Shown: positions 19,710 through 20,310 of the stretch, piece by piece
How positions within the stretch are numbered: the first letter of the stretch is position 1
How the letters are laid out: each line of letters begins with the position of its first letter
Assembly (NCBI GenBank): GCA_905250885.1
Contig: CAJNOQ010003422.1
Coordinates: 1-20,310, forward strand
Direction of reading: 5' to 3'
DNA: 20,310 nucleotides
DNA from: Didymodactylos carnosus
Lineage: Eukaryota > Rotifera > Eurotatoria > Philodinida > Philodinidae
Program-made: the position numbers and the translations under genes
Notes under the pieces: model-generated
Seen by the model: the letters and a program-made list of their open reading frames with translations, nothing else
What the model was told of the DNA's origin: nothing
The model's database searches: none

Positions 19710-20310
19710 TAGGGTGTCCAGTAAGTCACTGGACGACTTTGATTACGAATAACTTTTGATAGGAACAAGATAGAGACCTGCGGTTTTCGCCATTCGAAAG
19801 AGGAGACTTGGAGGCATGTTCTGATATCCAACATTATTTTCAGAAGAGTTTTCTGAAACAGGTTTTCTAGGAGATCTTTGATAAACTAGACCGTCTGCAA
19901 AGATTTTTCAATAGGATTGTGTTGCTTTTTTCTCATGGGCTGATAGTTCGGAGTATCCTCTCCAAAATGGGAGTAAAGTGAGACCTTGATTTTCCATGGT
20001 TCGGGCGTTGTACCGGATTTCCTACGAGTTCCAGGACCGGCACCCGGCAACTATTGGTAGTCTTAAAGACTAATGGACTATGGATAATCGACCGAGGATA
20101 ATCGATAATCGAATGCTGAGCTTTGTGGCAATATTTATTTTTAGAAAAAGTTCTAAAAGTCTACCGAAAAGCCAGTTTTACGAAAATTAGGGTTTCCAGG
20201 CTGTTTTCACCTAATATTAAAAAATTCACTATTCACTCAAAAACATCAGAACGAGTTCAAAACCTCAGAATGTAGAGTATTTAAGCTATTCTATATCCTA
20301 TTCATAGGAG
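19710..20310. mobile_element. One end of a probable mariner-like element
   Basis: From the TA at 19710-19711 the sequence reads GGGTGTCCAGTAAGTCACTGG. That has the style of mariner-type terminal repeats, with an inner 7-bp inverted repeat (GTCCAGT/ACTGGAC) at 19716-19734. Base composition becomes clearly richer in GC for the next 500 bp. No transposase frame is seen, and the other end would lie beyond the window, so completeness cannot be judged. Small internal direct repeats (GGATAATCGA at 20082 and 20096, ATAATCGA at 20105) are present. Confidence 0.45.

Noticed and set aside
1..20310. tRNA, rRNA, CRISPR array, operon or bacterial-type promoter structure
   Set aside because: No cloverleaf-like fold, no conserved rRNA stretch, no regularly spaced repeat-spacer array, and the genes are spliced eukaryotic ones.

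Overview
The window reads as nuclear DNA of a small-genome animal. It is AT-rich and its genes are cut by many short GT-AG introns: in the best-resolved gene, all the introns that can be placed firmly are 51-78 nt. Two genes resemble metazoan proteins (WDR31 and the CCSER/FAM190 family). An EGF-type pseudogene resembles a family I recall as abundant in bdelloid rotifers. A bdelloid or related rotifer is my best guess, but it is an inference; the sequence alone establishes only intron-rich animal DNA.

Layout. 458-1405 (-): membrane-anchored FkbM-type methyltransferase gene, probably with a 5'UTR intron. About 1840-3690: gene-free field crowded with diverged copies of short near-palindromic words such as TTAACGCGTTAA and AATGCATTAAA. 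3698-4799: a 1.1-kb non-autonomous DNA transposon with ~285-bp terminal inverted repeats and a TA duplication. 5108-6752 (-): an eleven-exon WDR31-like WD40 gene. About 7381-8300 (-): a decayed EGF-domain gene with nonsense codons and frameshifts. About 9308-9579 (+): a probable terminal exon of an unidentified plus-strand gene with a poly(A) signal. 10191-15021 (-): one eight-exon gene for a 932-residue, serine/asparagine-rich, coiled-coil protein resembling CCSER1/2. 15.1-19.7 kb: AT-rich DNA with no gene I can support, holding a 17-bp hairpin and a 315-bp MITE-like element. From 19710 to the window end: one end of a probable mariner-like element.

The CCSER-like gene would look like two unrelated open frames (11.8-12.9 kb and 14.2-15.1 kb) without splicing. 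A phase-1 junction across a 1402-nt intron joins them, and all eight exons then give a total of exactly 2799 nt in one frame. The eleven WDR31 exons likewise sum to 1008 nt in one frame.

The genes do not form a pathway. WDR31 is known as a ciliary factor and CCSER proteins are linked to microtubules, but their proximity is probably incidental. I see no evidence of a new multi-gene system. The most unusual parts are the ACGCGT-rich word field, the long-TIR element at its edge, and the lipidation-like N-terminus of the CCSER-like protein.
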